A DNA stretch of 5,726 nucleotides from an uncultured Kouleothrix sp. (GTDB taxonomy: Bacteria; Chloroflexota; Chloroflexia; Chloroflexales; Roseiflexaceae), in NCBI GenBank assembly GCA_937858455.1, contig CALLYN010000441.1, forward strand, positions 1 to 5,726. Direction: 5' to 3'. Each line of letters starts with the position of its first letter. Within the stretch, counting starts at the first letter, position 1. The position numbers and the translations under genes were made by a program. A model generated the notes under the pieces. The model ran no database searches and was not told the DNA's origin. It saw only the letters and a list, made by a program, of their open reading frames with translations. Positions 4,155 through 5,726 of the stretch are shown here, in pieces.

Positions 4155-5726
4155 CTAGCTCTTGCTAATCGTCCAGAAGAACACATTCGGCGTGCTAATC
4201 GGGCCGAACGCAAAGCCCTTGATGTTCTTGCGCACGCCGTAGGTACGCACCGGCTGGTACAGCACGGCGTACGGGCCTTCGTGCTGCACGCGGTCGACCA
4301 GCTGCTTGTACAGCTCGGTGCGCTTAGCGGCGTCGGGCGCGAGCGAGGCGTCCTTGGCCAGCTTGGCGACATCGGGCGCCTCCCAGCCGTTGCGCCAGCC
4401 GATCGACTTAGCCTCGTAGTTGGTGAACGGCGTGGCGTTCGCGTCGGGGTCGGGGAAGTCGGGGCCCCACGAGATCAGCACGATCTGGCCCTTCTGCGCG
4501 CGGTAGGTGTTCAGCAGCTCCGACGTCTGGATCTGCTTGAGGTTGAGCTTCAGGCCGATCTGCTCGATGTCGGCCTGGAGCTTGGCGGCCAGCGTGCTGT
4601 TCTCGAGGCCGCCGGGCGCCGGGCCGGTGGGCACCAGCACTTCGATCTCGGTGCCGGGCTTGACGCCGGCCTTGGCCAGCAGATCCTTGGCCTTGGCGAT
4701 ATCCTGCTTGAACGGGTTGTTGCCGGTATGGCCGAGGAAGCCGTCGGGGATGATCTCCTGCACGATCTTGCCGCTGCCGCCGAGCAGCGTGTTCAGCTCG
4801 TCGTAGTTGATCGCGTAGCGGATGGCCTCGCGCACCTCGGGCTTGTCGAGCGGCGGCGACTTGGCGTTGAGGCCCAGGTACACCAGCTGCGTCAGGCTGG
4901 CCTTCACCAGTGTCACATCGGCGTTGCCCTCGAGCGCCTTCACCTGCTCGGTGCCAAGATCCTGAGCGATATCGGCGTCGCCGGTCTCGATCGCCGACTG
5001 GAGGTTAGCCTGCTCGGGGATGTTGCGCATGATCACGCGCTTGAACGCCGGCGGCGTGCCGCTGTAGTTCGGGTTGAGGTCGAGCACGTTCTGCGTGTTG
5101 CGCTCCCAGCTCGTCAGCACGTACGGGCCGCTGCCGGCCGAGTGGTCGTTCAGCCAGGTCGAGCCGAAGTCGCTGCCGGCGTTAGCCTCAACGACCTTTT
5201 GCTCGACAGGGGCCGAGATCGTGAAGCTGAGGATCGACAGGAACACCTGCGGGCTGGTGGTGGGCGCGAGCTTCACCTCGAAGGTTTGCGGGTCGACGGC
5301 GCGGTAGCTGTCCTTCTTCAGGCCGGCGATATCGGAGAACAGGAACGCCGGCGACTTATTCAGGTCGAGCACGCGGTTCCACGAGTACACCACGTCGGCG
5401 GCGGTGACAGGCGCGCCGCTGGAGAACTTGGCCTTCTCATCAAGCTTAAACGTGATCGTCGAGCCGTCGGCACCCTGCTTGATATCCCAGCTCTTGGCCA
5501 GCCACGGCTTGATGTCGGCGCTGTCGGGCGTGAATGTCACCAGCGTCTGGTAGATATTGCCTACCACCTGGATGCCGCCGAACTCGTAGGCCACGGCCGG
5601 GTCCATCGAGATCTGGTCGGTCAGGTCGCCGGCAAAGATCAGCGTGTCTTCGCGGCTCACCTCGGCGGCGGCCGGCGCGGCGGTTGCAGCCGCCGCAGCG
5701 GGCGCAGCAGTCGGCTCGGCGGCGGC
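4155..5726 (-). CDS. Extracellular solute-binding protein, family 5 (DppA/OppA type), N-terminus outside window
   Basis: This is the substrate-capturing subunit of a peptide-type ABC importer, expected to be lipid-anchored or free outside the membrane. The visible 523 residues start in a 22-residue stretch made almost only of Ala, Pro, Thr and Glu (5661-5726), then VSREDTLIF begins the folded part. The frame is open to the window edge, so the GTG at 5660 is an internal Val codon and the signal peptide, probably with a lipobox Cys, lies upstream. Family-5 marks, in visible numbering: GNIYQTLVTF about 56-65, IKPWLAKSW about 72-80, and FSSGAPVTAADVVYSWNRV about 101-119, the family's signature region. 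Later come VREAIRYAINYDELN and the C-terminal segments GPYAVLYQP and FGPISTPNVFFWTISKS. It is followed by permease genes of the matching type, so the three probably form one transporter. Family members bind peptides but also nickel, glutathione or sugars; I cannot tell which here. Confidence 0.93.
   Translation of the reverse strand, partial: AAAEPTAAPAAAAATAAPAAAEVSREDTLIFAGDLTDQISMDPAVAYEFGGIQVVGNIYQTLVTFTPDSADIKPWLAKSWDIKQGADGSTITFKLDEKAKFSSGAPVTAADVVYSWNRVLDLNKSPAFLFSDIAGLKKDSYRAVDPQTFEVKLAPTTSPQVFLSILSFTISAPVEQKVVEANAGSDFGSTWLNDHSAGSGPYVLTSWERNTQNVLDLNPNYSGTPPAFKRVIMRNIPEQANLQSAIETGDADIAQDLGTEQVKALEGNADVTLVKASLTQLVYLGLNAKSPPLDKPEVREAIRYAINYDELNTLLGGSGKIVQEIIPDGFLGHTGNNPFKQDIAKAKDLLAKAGVKPGTEIEVLVPTGPAPGGLENSTLAAKLQADIEQIGLKLNLKQIQTSELLNTYRAQKGQIVLISWGPDFPDPDANATPFTNYEAKSIGWRNGWEAPDVAKLAKDASLAPDAAKRTELYKQLVDRVQHEGPYAVLYQPVRTYGVRKNIKGFAFGPISTPNVFFWTISKS
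5661..5726 (-). other. Ala/Pro/Thr-rich linker of the binding protein
   Basis: The 22 visible codons before VSREDT encode 16 Ala, two Thr, three... Pro-type spacer residues and Glu (for example AAAEPTAAP near the edge and TAAPAAAE at the inner end). Such low-complexity stretches typically join a lipidated N-terminal Cys to the binding domain in lipoproteins of Gram-positive-like and Chloroflexota bacteria. It supports an extracytoplasmic location although the signal peptide itself is not in the window. Confidence 0.7.

Noticed and set aside
5658..5660. GTG at 5660 as the start of the binding protein
   Set aside because: The frame stays open to the window edge with a typical lipoprotein linker, and a start here would leave an extracytoplasmic protein without a signal peptide.
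1..5726. Complete new defence, mobile or biosynthetic system
   Set aside because: The genes are an importer, one hydrolase and one partial enzyme-like protein; no nuclease, integrase, transposase, toxin or reverse transcriptase motif was seen.

Overview
The window is GC-rich bacterial DNA and every convincing gene lies on the minus strand, so transcription runs from high to low coordinates. The best lineage guess is Chloroflexota (Roseiflexus/Kouleothrix-like). It rests on the strong G/C bias at third codon positions, a solute-binding protein with a long Ala/Pro/Thr-rich linker after its (unseen) N-terminus, and repeat-rich intergenic DNA. This is inference; no rRNA or other lineage marker is present.

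Layout in transcription order: (1) >5726-4155, a family-5 (Dpp/Opp-type) extracellular solute-binding protein whose N-terminus is cut by the window edge. (2) 4154-3981, a 174-nt gap with two perfect inverted repeats. (3) 3980-2973, a DppB-type permease. (4) 2972-2918, a 55-nt gap with a small hairpin followed by a T run. (5) 2917-2036, a DppC-type permease. (6) 2025-1135, an epoxide-hydrolase-like alpha/beta hydrolase starting only 10 nt after the DppC stop. (7) 1134-735, a 400-nt non-coding interval mostly filled by a 15-unit tandem array of interleaved 20- and 21-nt units. (8) 734 to <1, the first 244 codons of a protein of uncertain function, possibly related to six-hairpin-type glycosidases.

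The binding protein and the two permeases form the extracellular and membrane parts of an ABC importer for peptides or a similar solute. The two ATPase subunits normally encoded with them are not in the window. They are not directly downstream, because the hydrolase and the repeat array follow DppC. The tight DppC-hydrolase spacing suggests co-transcription, so the imported compound, or something derived from it, may be a hydrolase substrate.

No RNA gene, CRISPR array, insertion sequence or complete novel defence or mobile system was found. The most unusual element is the two-type tandem array. Next are the palindromes in the operon gaps and the pairing of an epoxide-hydrolase-like enzyme with a peptide-type importer.
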